Shown here one piece after another: positions 57,156 through 64,000 of a DNA stretch of 64,000 nucleotides. Both the position numbers and the translations under genes were made by a program. A model generated the notes under the pieces. The model saw only the letters and a program-made list of their open reading frames with translations, was not told where the DNA came from and made no database searches. Source of the stretch: Austwickia chelonae (GTDB lineage Bacteria; Actinomycetota; Actinomycetes; Actinomycetales; Dermatophilaceae); NCBI RefSeq assembly GCF_003391095.1, contig NZ_CP031447.1, forward strand, positions 3,038,001 to 3,102,000, written 5' to 3'. Each line of letters starts with the position of its first letter. Position 1 is the stretch's first letter.

Positions 57156-57248
57156 TCGGGTTTCGATGGCTGTGGCCGGTAGGTTGACCCGTTCGGGCGC
57201 TCTTGCGCCGAGCTGGCCCGTTGCGTCCACGGTTCACTCTGTGATTTC

Positions 57249-57959
57249 GTGAAGCTTGTGGCTCCAGGAAGACGATTTTTCGGTTTCGCCTGGTGCGCGA
57301 GCGGGTTGATCGGGATGCTGGCGCAGCTGGTGGCTTTGCGTGCCTGGCCGCGGCCCTATTCCTGGAATATCAACTACATCAGCGACTTGGGCATGCGCAG
57401 CTGCGGGAAGATCATTGACGACGCCGGTGCGGCTCGGTGGGTCTGTTCCCCTGGGCATGAGATGTTCAACATGGGCTTGATCGTGGCCGGGCTGCTGCTG
57501 GCGGCCGGGGCTGCTTCGATGCTGCGGCGTCGGCGTGGCGAGTGGGATGTCTGGCCGTTCTTCGTCCTGAGCGGGCTGGCCTTGGTCGTGACGGCGCTGG
57601 TACCTGCGGACGAGCATCTCCTGGCCCATGATCTTGCGGCCTTGGCCCAGGTGGTGCTGCAGTGGGCGGGAATGTTGGCGCTGGCCCGCCCCCGGACGGC
57701 AGCGGCGGTGTGGCCGCGGATGTCACCGACCTTGAGCGTGGTGACCTGGTCGGTCCTGGCGTTGTCGATCGTGTCCTACGGGGCTTTCCTGCTCTCCCAT
57801 GTGGGGGGTGACCTGTTGGGTCTGCGCCTGGGGACGTGGGAGCGGTTGTCCACGGACAGTCTGTCGCTGTGGATCTTGTTGGCAGGTGCCTCCGTCTTGG
57901 TGGATCTGGCCATGCCTCGTGCTCGGATCAAGGCTCATCCGTCGATGGAGAAGGCCTGA
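57249..57959 (+). CDS. DUF998 family membrane protein
   Basis: 236 aa from GTG 57249 (no clear ribosome site; GTG 57258 is an alternative). Six membrane segments. The DUF998 opening is visible: SWNINYISDLGMRSCG after TM1, then CSPGHEMFNMGLIVAGLLLA, and LVPADEHLLAHDLAALAQ. Function unknown in this family. Independent of the decayed TPR gene upstream; followed by a hairpin. Confidence 0.88.
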   Translation: MKLVAPGRRFFGFAWCASGLIGMLAQLVALRAWPRPYSWNINYISDLGMRSCGKIIDDAGAARWVCSPGHEMFNMGLIVAGLLLAAGAASMLRRRRGEWDVWPFFVLSGLALVVTALVPADEHLLAHDLAALAQVVLQWAGMLALARPRTAAAVWPRMSPTLSVVTWSVLALSIVSYGAFLLSHVGGDLLGLRLGTWERLSTDSLSLWILLAGASVLVDLAMPRARIKAHPSMEKA

Positions 57960-57978
57960 CCTCGACTTCGAGGATGTG

Positions 57979-58020
57979 GTGTGGGGCCGGTTCCCGCCTC
58001 ACGAGAGAACCGACCCCACC
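57979..58020 (+). terminator. Hairpin after DUF998 gene
   Basis: GTGGGGCCGGTTC and GAACCGACCCCAC form a 13-bp stem with one mismatch around a 13-nt loop, 20 nt past the stop. Confidence 0.65.
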
Positions 58021-58112
58021 TGGGCTCTCGCCCTCGGCACTTCCCTCGCCTGTGGAAGCGCCTCCCCTCTGGTGAAGCTGACCCCGTCGCCATCCGAGGT
58101 CGTGTGCAGGAC

Positions 58113-58137
58113 TATCCAGGTCAATCCTGGATATATT
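58113..58137. promoter_or_regulatory. Palindrome and -10-like box upstream of the two-component operon
   Basis: TATCCAGG (58113-58120), 5-nt spacer, CCTGGATA (58126-58133): a perfect 8-bp inverted repeat. TATATT overlaps its right edge (58132-58137). The next gene is the response regulator 200 nt downstream, so an operator is plausible; the site is not a recognised family motif. Confidence 0.45.
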
Positions 58138-58336
58138 CTGCACGATCCCTCCCCGGGAACTGGGAGTCGATCACTCACCAATCCCCTTGGGGAGCATGCT
58201 TGTTCATTGACCAGGAAGTATCCAAGATAATCTCTGATTTGGAGGATCAGCAAACTCTCGCACTTGATCTCCATTCACAGAAAACCCACAGGAGAGGCAT
58301 AGCGGGATCGATAGCTGACCCCTTTCAATCGAAGGC

Positions 58337-59065
58337 ATGAACTCCTCGGCGCCGCCATCCCTCACCCGACCGGACGGCAGCCCGGTCCGCGTCCTCGTCG
58401 TCGACGACGAAGCGAATATCACCGAACTCCTTCGCATGGCTCTGCGCTACGAAGGATGGGAAGTCCGCACCGCAGGGACCGGCACATCCGCCGTCAAGAC
58501 CGCCAAGGAGTTCAGCCCCGACGCCGTCGTCCTCGACATGATGCTGCCCGACTTCGACGGCATGGAAGCACTCCGTCGGATGCGCCATCACGACCCGAAT
58601 GTGCCCGTGCTCTTCCTCACCGCCCGCGACACCGTGGAAGACCGTGTCGCCGGACTCACCGCAGGTGGCGACGACTATGTCACCAAACCGTTCAGCCTCG
58701 AGGAAGTGGTCGCCCGTCTGCGCGCGCTCATGCGTCGCACCACGGTCAGCGCCGAGGACGTCGATTCCCTCCTGGTGGTCGGCGATCTGACCCTGGACGA
58801 AGACAGTCACGAGGTGACCCGGGCTGGCACCGAGATCACCTTGACCGCAACCGAGTTCGAGCTCCTGCGTTATCTGATGCGCAACCCGAAGCGGGTGCTC
58901 TCCAAAGCGCAGATCCTCGACCGGGTGTGGAACTACGACTTCGGCGGGCAGGCGAATGTGGTGGAGCTGTACATCTCCTATCTGCGCAAGAAGATCGATG
59001 TGGGACGGGAGCCGATGATCCACACCCTGCGCGGCGTGGGTTACGTCCTCAAGCCGACGAGCTGA
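58337..59065 (+). CDS. OmpR/PhoB-family response regulator
   Basis: 242 aa. Receiver domain: VLVVDDEANITELL (acidic pair), AVVLDMMLPDFDG (phospho-acceptor Asp), LFLTARDT and YVTKPFSLEE (Lys). Winged-helix output: LTATEFELLRYLMRNPKRVL, QILDRVWNYDFGGQANVVEL and HTLRGVGYVLKPT. Closest in form to the TcrA/PrrA-like group. Its cognate kinase follows after 93 nt. ATG 58337 is close to GAAGG; no other start fits. Confidence 0.96.
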   Translation: MNSSAPPSLTRPDGSPVRVLVVDDEANITELLRMALRYEGWEVRTAGTGTSAVKTAKEFSPDAVVLDMMLPDFDGMEALRRMRHHDPNVPVLFLTARDTVEDRVAGLTAGGDDYVTKPFSLEEVVARLRALMRRTTVSAEDVDSLLVVGDLTLDEDSHEVTRAGTEITLTATEFELLRYLMRNPKRVLSKAQILDRVWNYDFGGQANVVELYISYLRKKIDVGREPMIHTLRGVGYVLKPTS

Positions 59066-59158
59066 GCGGGGTTGTCTCCTGGGACGAGGGTGGCGGTTCA
59101 CAGCGTCGGCACAGCGGTGCAACAGCCCTCGCCGGGTGGGGTCGGCTGTCCTTGACGT

Positions 59159-60703
59159 ATGGGACGGGCAAAGCAGGCGATGCTGGGAGGTATGTCCTTG
59201 CGTCGGAAACTCGTCCTGTCGATCGTCTCCTTGTTCGTGATCGTGACCATCGTGATCGGGCTGACGAGCTTCGCGGTGGCCCGGAAGTCCTTGACCCGGC
59301 AGCTCGACGAACAGGTCGGGCAGTCCATCGGACGGGCTGTGGATCAGTATCGCGGCCGGAATCTCCCGCCTGCCGATCAGGACGATCCCGGCCGGGGCAT
59401 CGGTGGTGATTTCCTTCTGCTGGAGATCCGGAATGGTTCGGTCCGCCAGTTCGCGGCGTACACCAAGCGGGGTGCGCGGGTGGAGAAGACCGAGAAGCTC
59501 ACCCGTACGCTGCTCACTGCTGGTCTCGACGAGCGTCCTCGCACCGTGTATCTGGGGTCTGAGCTCGGCGATTATCGGCTTGTCCGTCAGGAGACTGGAC
59601 GTAGCACCGTCATCGCGGGGTTGCCGATGCGTCGGATGGAGGACCCGCTGGAGAGCATCCTCTACACCAATGCGGTGGCCGGGCTGATCGGGTTGGTCTT
59701 GCTCGCCGGCGGAGCGACATGGCTGATCCGAGCCAATCTGGCTGCGCTGGAACGCGTTGCTGCCGTGGCGGGGCGGGTGTCCCGCACGCCGCTGTCCACC
59801 GGGGCCGTGGAGATCCCCGAACGGGTCGCTTTGCAGGACACCGATACCCGTACCGAGGTGGGGCAGGTGGGCGCGGCTATCAACGAGATGCTCGACCATG
59901 TCGACCGTTCTTTGCAGGCCCGCCATGAGAGTGAGATGCGTCTGCGGCGTTTCGTGGCTGATGCCAGCCATGAGCTGCGGACCCCGCTGGCCTCCATCCG
60001 TGGTTATGCCGAGTTGTCCCGTCGGGAGACCGATCCGGTCCCCGAGGGGGTGCGACATGCCTTGAGCCGGATCGATTCGGAGTCGGCGCGGATGGCGAAT
60101 CTGGTCGAGGATCTCCTGCTGCTGGCCAGATTGGATGCTGGTCGCCCGTTGGCTGCGGAGGAGGTGGATCTGACTGTTCTGGTGATCGACGCGGTGAGTG
60201 ATGCTCGCGCCGCCGGTCCTGGGCATCGGTGGCAGTTGGATCTGCCCGAGTCCGCGGTGGAGACGGTCGGCGATCGGGCGCGGATCACCCAGGTGGTGGT
60301 GAATCTGTTGGCCAATGCCCGAGTACATACTCCTGAGGGCACTACGGTGACGGCACGTGTCCGGGAGGTTCCTGCCGAGCCCGCCGAGTGTGGGGAGGGC
60401 CCTGCGGCGTGGGCGGTGATCACGGTGTCCGATGACGGCCCCGGCATCCCTGAGGAGCTGTTGCCTCGGGTTTTCTCCCGGTTCACCCGCGGCGATGAGG
60501 CCCGTACCCGGGTTACCGGGAGCCAGGAGAGCAGCGGACCGGCTTCGACCGGGTTGGGGCTGTCGATCGTGCAGGCGGTGGTCTCCGCGCATCGCGGCGA
60601 GGTGGGGGTGGACAGCGTGCCGGGGCGGACGGTGTTCACCGTGCGGCTGCCCATGTTGAGGTCTGCTCCGTCCGGTGGCGACGGCGAACCGGTAGCGGGC
60701 TGA
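59159..60703 (+). CDS. Sensor histidine kinase
   Basis: 514 aa if started at ATG 59159; ATG 59180 or 59192 (MSLRRKLVLS) are also possible. TM1 (about 18-40), an extracytoplasmic sensor of about 130 residues, TM2 (about 178-200), HAMP, dimerisation H-box DASHELRTPLASIRGYAEL (phospho-His), N-box VVNLLANARVHTPEG, G1 VSDDGPGIP and G2 STGLGLSIVQAV. Pairs with the upstream response regulator as one operon. The sensor domain has no recognised ligand motif. Confidence 0.95.
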   Translation: MGRAKQAMLGGMSLRRKLVLSIVSLFVIVTIVIGLTSFAVARKSLTRQLDEQVGQSIGRAVDQYRGRNLPPADQDDPGRGIGGDFLLLEIRNGSVRQFAAYTKRGARVEKTEKLTRTLLTAGLDERPRTVYLGSELGDYRLVRQETGRSTVIAGLPMRRMEDPLESILYTNAVAGLIGLVLLAGGATWLIRANLAALERVAAVAGRVSRTPLSTGAVEIPERVALQDTDTRTEVGQVGAAINEMLDHVDRSLQARHESEMRLRRFVADASHELRTPLASIRGYAELSRRETDPVPEGVRHALSRIDSESARMANLVEDLLLLARLDAGRPLAAEEVDLTVLVIDAVSDARAAGPGHRWQLDLPESAVETVGDRARITQVVVNLLANARVHTPEGTTVTARVREVPAEPAECGEGPAAWAVITVSDDGPGIPEELLPRVFSRFTRGDEARTRVTGSQESSGPASTGLGLSIVQAVVSAHRGEVGVDSVPGRTVFTVRLPMLRSAPSGGDGEPVAG

Positions 60704-60722
60704 GGTGTCGGCGCTCGACCGG

Positions 60723-61139
60723 TCAGAAGGCTCCTTCGCCGGGCGCAGCGATGAAGTGCCGGACCAGCCAGGTCGGGAAGAGGATGTAGAAGGCCAGGAT
60801 GATCAGGCAGCCCAGGAGCAGGAGGATGCTGATGCCGCTCGCGTGGGCAAAAGCCAGCAGGTGCAGACGGACGGCGAGCAAGGCTCCAGCGGCTCCTATG
60901 CAGAGGTAGGTACCGCGACGCGCGCACCGTAGGCAGATCTCGGAGGATCTCAGTAGGCCGCCGGCCAGGGCGAGGACGAAAGCGAGGCTCAGCACGACGG
61001 CGGAGAGCATCAGGAAGCTGTGCGAGTGGTGGACTGCGGCGGGAACCGGTTGGAAGAGCACCGACCACCAGATCAGCATCACCCAGAAGCCGAAGGCGGC
61101 GACAGGCCCTGCACAGAGTCGGTCTTCGCGGTGTGTCAT
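60723..61139 (-). CDS. Hypothetical four-helix membrane protein
   Basis: 138 aa from ATG 61137-61139 (GGGGGA upstream; GTG one codon earlier also possible). Four membrane segments, a CxxC pair between helices 2 and 3 (ICLRCARR), and FPTWLVRHFIAAPG at the end. No family recognised. Convergent with the kinase gene, 19 nt apart. Confidence 0.6.
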   Translation of the reverse strand: MTHREDRLCAGPVAAFGFWVMLIWWSVLFQPVPAAVHHSHSFLMLSAVVLSLAFVLALAGGLLRSSEICLRCARRGTYLCIGAAGALLAVRLHLLAFAHASGISILLLLGCLIILAFYILFPTWLVRHFIAAPGEGAF

Positions 61140-61356
61140 CACATGTCCCCCGCCTTATCGGCGCCAGGAAAGCTGCCACCCGACACCAGTTCATCGGTCC
61201 GCCAATGTGATTCAGGCTATTAGCCGGTATATGCCCTTTGTCTTCCATTTCAGGGGTCACGACTTGAGCGGTTTCCCTGGTACTGCCGACCGGGAGGCAC
61301 TCACGCCCAGCGGAGGCTCAGGCGCGCCGGAAGGAAAGACGGAGACGCGCATGTAC

Positions 61357-61398
61357 GCGAAGAGGGTCCGACACCTGATGGTGTCGGACCCTCTTCGC
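61357..61398 (-). terminator. 19-bp perfect hairpin after tRNA-Ser
   Basis: GCGAAGAGGGTCCGACACC, loop TGAT, GGTGTCGGACCCTCTTCGC; immediately 3' of the minus-strand tRNA-Ser. Confidence 0.85.
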
Positions 61399-61399
61399 G

Positions 61400-61493
61400 T
61401 GGCGGAGGCGGAGGGATTTGAACCCTCGATGGGGTTTAACCCCCAAACCCGCTTAGCAGGCGGGCGCCATAGACCGGACTAGGCGACGCCTCC
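61400..61493 (-). tRNA. tRNA-Ser (anticodon GCT)
   Basis: Class II tRNA on the minus strand. Acceptor GGAGGCG/CGCCTCC, anticodon stem CCCGC with loop CTGCTAA and GCGGG, long variable arm, T arm GAGGG-TTCAAAT-CCCTC, discriminator G. Anticodon GCT reads AGC/AGT. Unlike the tRNA-Ser at 16.97 kb, CCA is encoded (61400-61402). Confidence 0.97.
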
Positions 61494-61630
61494 ACGACTT
61501 CTACAACGATTCGTTGTAGCAAGCTTCGGACAGGCTACCCGCTCAAGGGGACCCAAGACAAAGCGAGACACGAGATTCCTCGACCAAGTTCTCCCCCAGA
61601 CGCATCGAGGCGCCCGAATCGCGCGGAATA

Positions 61631-61675
61631 CGAGGAAGGCCCCCCGAGATACCAGATCTCGGGGGGCCTTCCTCG
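61631..61675 (-). terminator. Terminator of cspA
   Basis: CGAGGAAGGCCCCCCGAGAT pairs with ATCTCGGGGGGCCTTCCTCG around a 5-nt loop, 20 nt past the cspA stop. Confidence 0.88.
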
Positions 61676-61695
61676 AAGCTTGTCGTCAGCGACGA

Positions 61696-61899
61696 TCAGA
61701 GGGGACGGACGTCGTCAGCCTGCGGACCCTTGGGGCCCTGCGTCACCTCGAACTCGACACGCTGAGCCTCGTCCAGCGACCGGTAGCCACTGGTCTGGAT
61801 CGCGGTGTAGTGCACGAAGACGTCGGGGCCGCCGCCGTCCTGAGCAATGAAACCGAAGCCCTTTTCGGCGTTGAACCACTTAACGGTGCCCTGAGCCAT
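61696..61899 (-). CDS. cspA: Cold shock protein
   Basis: 67 aa, exact family size. RNA-binding motifs KGFGFI (RNP1) and VFVHY (RNP2), and opening [13 protein letters not shown]. Single-stranded nucleic-acid chaperone. ATG 61897-61899. Upstream leader is long (over 150 nt before any gene) and carries a perfect hairpin at 61932-61956, as expected for temperature-sensitive csp leaders. Confidence 0.96.
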   Translation of the reverse strand: MAQGTVKWFNAEKGFGFIAQDGGGPDVFVHYTAIQTSGYRSLDEAQRVEFEVTQGPKGPQADDVRPL

Positions 61900-62214
61900 G
61901 CGAAATACAACTCTCTATCTTTGAGGCCATCGGTTCGACACACTTCGTGTCGAACCTGGCTGCGGCATTACCCCCGACAAACGCGGGACATGCCCGTACT
62001 TTCCGAAAACTCACCGTGAGTGGCCGGATCCGGAATCACCTGCGAGGAACTGCTGTGCAACCAGGCTCACCGTAGCACGCGGCAGCTTCGACATAACAGA
62101 GCAGCATGACAGTTTATGACATTCTTGAGATAGGCATCCGAAATGCCCGACTGGATACGTCATATAGGCAGGTCAGACCCCTGAGGTAAGGCCATGAAAA
62201 ATTTATGAGATTTC
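61900..62214 (-). promoter_or_regulatory. cspA leader region with hairpin
   Basis: 315 nt, AT-richer than average. GGTTCGACAC (61932-61941) and GTGTCGAACC (61947-61956) form a perfect 10-bp stem about 35 nt upstream of the cspA start. Promoter lies further right. No other gene. Confidence 0.55.
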
Positions 62215-62243
62215 TTCGACACACCCTTGTCGGGCGTGTCGAA
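62215..62243 (-). terminator. Hairpin at the end of the LacI regulator gene
   Basis: TTCGACAC (62215-62222) pairs with GTGTCGAA (62236-62243) with an inner CCC/GGG extension; directly abuts the stop codon of the regulator gene. Confidence 0.65.
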
Positions 62244-63263
62244 TCATGCGCGTTTGGTCCCCTCACAGCCGCAACTACGTCGGTGGATGATCTCCCCCGC
62301 CAAGCGTAACGTCTGCGCCGGTACGTCCGGATTGTTCATCCGCCGCACCAGCATCTGCACCGCACGTGCACCGATCGCGAACCAGGGCTGCGCCACCGTC
62401 GTCATCGCGGGTTCAGCTGCACCGGACCAGGGCACTTCGTCGAAGCAGGCCATGGCCAGATCTCCAGGGACCGTGATGCCCGCCGCACGAGCCGCTCGCA
62501 ACGAGCCCACGGTGGCCGAATAACCGGCCACGAAAAGCGCTGTCGGCGGATCCGGTTCCGCCAGAAGCGCAGACACGGACCGACGTACCTGCTCCTCGCC
62601 CGGGCACTCCTCGACCACCAGCTCGGAGGACAAAGGCAGCCCGCGGCGCCGATGCGCTTCCACATATCCGGCGAGTCTCTCCCGGTAGGTGGCCAGCTCG
62701 GGACGACCTCCCACATAGGCGACTCGCCGGTGGCCGCGCTGGATGAGGTGCTCGACCAGCGCGCAGGACGCCGACTCGTTCTCCACCCCCACTTGATCGA
62801 CACGCATGTCCTGCAGACGGTCGACGACCACGAAGGGCACCGAACGGTCACGCAGCAGCTTCAAGGTGCCGTCCTCCCACCCGCCGGAAGGCGCGATGAG
62901 CAAGCCGTCGACGTGATGCGCCAAGAGACGGGCGACCACCTTGCTCTCGTGCTCGGCATCGTCATGGGTGTCGACCAACACCATCTGCACGCCGCGCCTG
63001 GAGGCCTCCTCCTCCACGCCGTCCGCCAGCTCACGCAGCGCAGGGTTCGAGGACATGGCGGCAGCCAGCCCGATCGTCATCGTCGCTCCGGCTGCCAGGG
63101 ATCCTGCGACCGGGCGATGTTCGAAGCCCAGCCGCTGCATCGTGTCGAGCACCAGACTCCGTGTCTCCGGATTCACCGGTCTTGTGCCGTTCACGACGTG
63201 CGAAACAGTGCTCACGGACACCCCCGCGTCACGCGCGACCATGGTCATGGTGACACCCGCCAT
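62244..63263 (-). CDS. LacI family transcriptional regulator
   Basis: 339 aa from ATG 63261-63263 (AAGGA 7 nt upstream; the frame extends to 63305). N-terminal HTH and hinge: MTMVARDAGVSVSTVSHVVN, then LVLDTMQRLGFEHRP. Ligand domain of periplasmic-binding fold: TIGLAAAMSSNP, DGLLIAPSGGWEDG, HRRVAYVGGRPEL, ALFVAGYSATVGSLRAARAA, then LAMACFDEVPW. It normally represses carbohydrate genes; none is adjacent, so its target is unknown. Ends in RRSCGCEG, a Cys pair common in the purR/ccpA-like branch. Confidence 0.95.
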   Translation of the reverse strand: MAGVTMTMVARDAGVSVSTVSHVVNGTRPVNPETRSLVLDTMQRLGFEHRPVAGSLAAGATMTIGLAAAMSSNPALRELADGVEEEASRRGVQMVLVDTHDDAEHESKVVARLLAHHVDGLLIAPSGGWEDGTLKLLRDRSVPFVVVDRLQDMRVDQVGVENESASCALVEHLIQRGHRRVAYVGGRPELATYRERLAGYVEAHRRRGLPLSSELVVEECPGEEQVRRSVSALLAEPDPPTALFVAGYSATVGSLRAARAAGITVPGDLAMACFDEVPWSGAAEPAMTTVAQPWFAIGARAVQMLVRRMNNPDVPAQTLRLAGEIIHRRSCGCEGTKRA

Positions 63264-63515
63264 GACCCCATCCTTGCGCAAGCGCTCTCGGCGTTCCACT
63301 CCCACCCCCCTTGGACAAAAGCACGCAAACTCCGCGAGCTCCCCCGGCCTGCCCTTCTTGCCGGCCCCGACCGAGCTCCCCCGTCGTCGGCAGAAACCCT
63401 TGGGCTCGGTCCGCTCCAGATACCCCCACCGGTATCATGAAGGATCGTCCGGCACCGACCGGAAGGTCACCCCGCCGATCAACCAGACCGGCTCTCACCT
63501 GCGAAGGAGGCACCT

Positions 63516-63779
63516 GTGGTCTCGCTCGATCCCGATGACATGGGCCCCGTGGTCAACCGTCTCCGCCGAGCCCAAGGTCAGCTCGGCGGAGTCCTGGCAA
63601 TGATCGAGGACGGTCGCGAATGCGAAGACGTCGTCACCCAGCTCGCCGCCGTCAGCAAAGCCGTTGACCGTGCCGCGTACAGCATCATCGCGACCACTCT
63701 GCGTCGCTGCATCGACGCCGGCGACGAAGAAAGCCTCGACGCCAAACGCCTCGAGAAGATCTTCCTCTCACTGGCGTGA
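63516..63779 (+). CDS. CsoR/RcnR-family repressor, CstR-like ligand set
   Basis: 87 aa from GTG 63516 with AAGGAGG 5 nt upstream. All-helical DUF156 fold: VNRLRRAQGQLGGVLAMIED and ECEDVVTQLAAVSKAVDRAAY. Using the M. tuberculosis CsoR numbering, which fits without gaps, Cys36 and Cys65 are kept but the copper ligand His61 is Thr. Two Cys without the His is the CstR pattern (persulfide-sensing) rather than CsoR (copper). Stop overlaps the next gene start (GTGA), so it is coupled to a lipoprotein gene. Confidence 0.88.
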   Translation: MVSLDPDDMGPVVNRLRRAQGQLGGVLAMIEDGRECEDVVTQLAAVSKAVDRAAYSIIATTLRRCIDAGDEESLDAKRLEKIFLSLA

Positions 63780-64000
63780 CCTCGACCCGACCGCAGCCTC
63801 GCCGCCGTCCCGTCACCCTCTGCGCACTCGCCGGGGTGTTCGCCCTCACCCTGAGCGCGTGCACCCCCGGCCCAGGACGATCCACCGGCGAGCCCTCCAC
63901 CACCGCCCGCCCCAGCACCCCCGGAAGTTCCACGACAGCCGGGCACGCTCTGCCCCCTGAGCTCGTCGCCGCACTGGAGAAGCTCCCCGGCAATCTCTCC
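63776..64000 (+). CDS. Putative lipoprotein, N-terminal part (runs off right edge)
   Basis: GTG 63776 overlaps the regulator stop (GTGA); 75 codons to the window end. Basic start VTSTRPQPRRRPVTLC, hydrophobic core, lipobox LTLSAC at about residue 29, then a Thr/Ser/Pro linker and LPPELVAALEKLPG. Exported and lipid-anchored; the functional domain lies outside the window. Coupling to a metal/sulfur-type regulator suggests a stress or metal-handling role. Confidence 0.7.
   Translation, partial: MTSTRPQPRRRPVTLCALAGVFALTLSACTPGPGRSTGEPSTTARPSTPGSSTTAGHALPPELVAALEKLPGNLS

Noticed and set aside
58325-60592. 755-codon minus-strand frame across the two-component system
   Set aside because: Lies wholly antisense to a response regulator and histidine kinase with all their motifs intact.

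Overview
The window looks like chromosome of a high-GC Gram-positive actinobacterium. Evidence: GC-rich coding sequence, many GTG/TTG starts, several leaderless-type starts with a TANNNT box 6-7 nt upstream, GTP-type PEP carboxykinase, LytR-CpsA-Psr wall proteins and actinobacterial family choices throughout. A Micrococcales-like host is plausible, but genus cannot be fixed from sequence alone. Most of the window is core or near-core gene content with short intergenic spacers and strong hairpin terminators; a few islands stand out by lower GC, repeats, pseudogenes or mobile-element debris.

Layout. 1-1619: 5' part of pyruvate phosphate dikinase (runs off the left edge). 2.2-6.5 kb: a small secreted protein, a translationally coupled PduX-like kinase and CysK-like PLP enzyme, and a convergent MFS transporter preceded by a cobalamin riboswitch. 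6.6-11.5 kb: M18 aminopeptidase, secreted S1 protease, tandem-domain HAD acid phosphatase. 11.8-16.9 kb: a membrane-anchored degenerate DEDDh-exonuclease with a zinc knuckle, a 20-bp repeat cluster, a response-regulator relic, and a lower-GC GntR/ABC operon. 16.97-23.2 kb: tRNA-Ser(CGA), tadA, upp, PadR regulator, PH-domain protein, VOC protein, amino-acid permease. 23.2-30.6 kb: a repeat/hairpin-rich intergenic region, a 977-aa secreted Ig-like surface protein, a sugar-binding-type lipoprotein, a GT-C-like membrane protein. 30.6-41.3 kb: RDD protein, then tRNA-Arg(ACG) followed by an accessory island with two related excisionase-like proteins, small membrane proteins, decayed IS481/ISL3 transposase remnants, and a large secreted RHS protein with a glycine-zipper C-terminal tip and overlapping immunity-type gene; a second, orphan tip/immunity pair lies upstream of the RHS gene. 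41.6-47 kb: LCP wall-polymer ligase, LytR_C protein, pyrimidine-dimer glycosylase, pckG. 47.3-52.3 kb: Abi/HEPN-like protein with a repetitive Pro-rich tail, overlapping the 3' end of nrdG; nrdDG is preceded by a classic cobalamin riboswitch. 52.4-57.2 kb: a decayed HSP90-family/TPR gene pair. 57.2-64 kb: DUF998 protein, two-component system, membrane protein, tRNA-Ser(GCT), cspA, LacI regulator, CsoR/CstR-type regulator and the start of a lipoprotein gene.

Themes. Two transcripts carry cobalamin riboswitches: nrdDG (oxygen-independent ribonucleotide reduction, expected to be switched off when B12 is available) and an uncharacterised MFS transporter that sits next to a kinase of the PduX (L-threonine kinase) family. 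PpdK and PckG, both acting at the PEP node, lie in the same 64 kb. The accessory interest is concentrated in the RHS toxin/immunity island, the HEPN fusion, the pseudo-exonuclease and the decaying HSP90-TPR pair.
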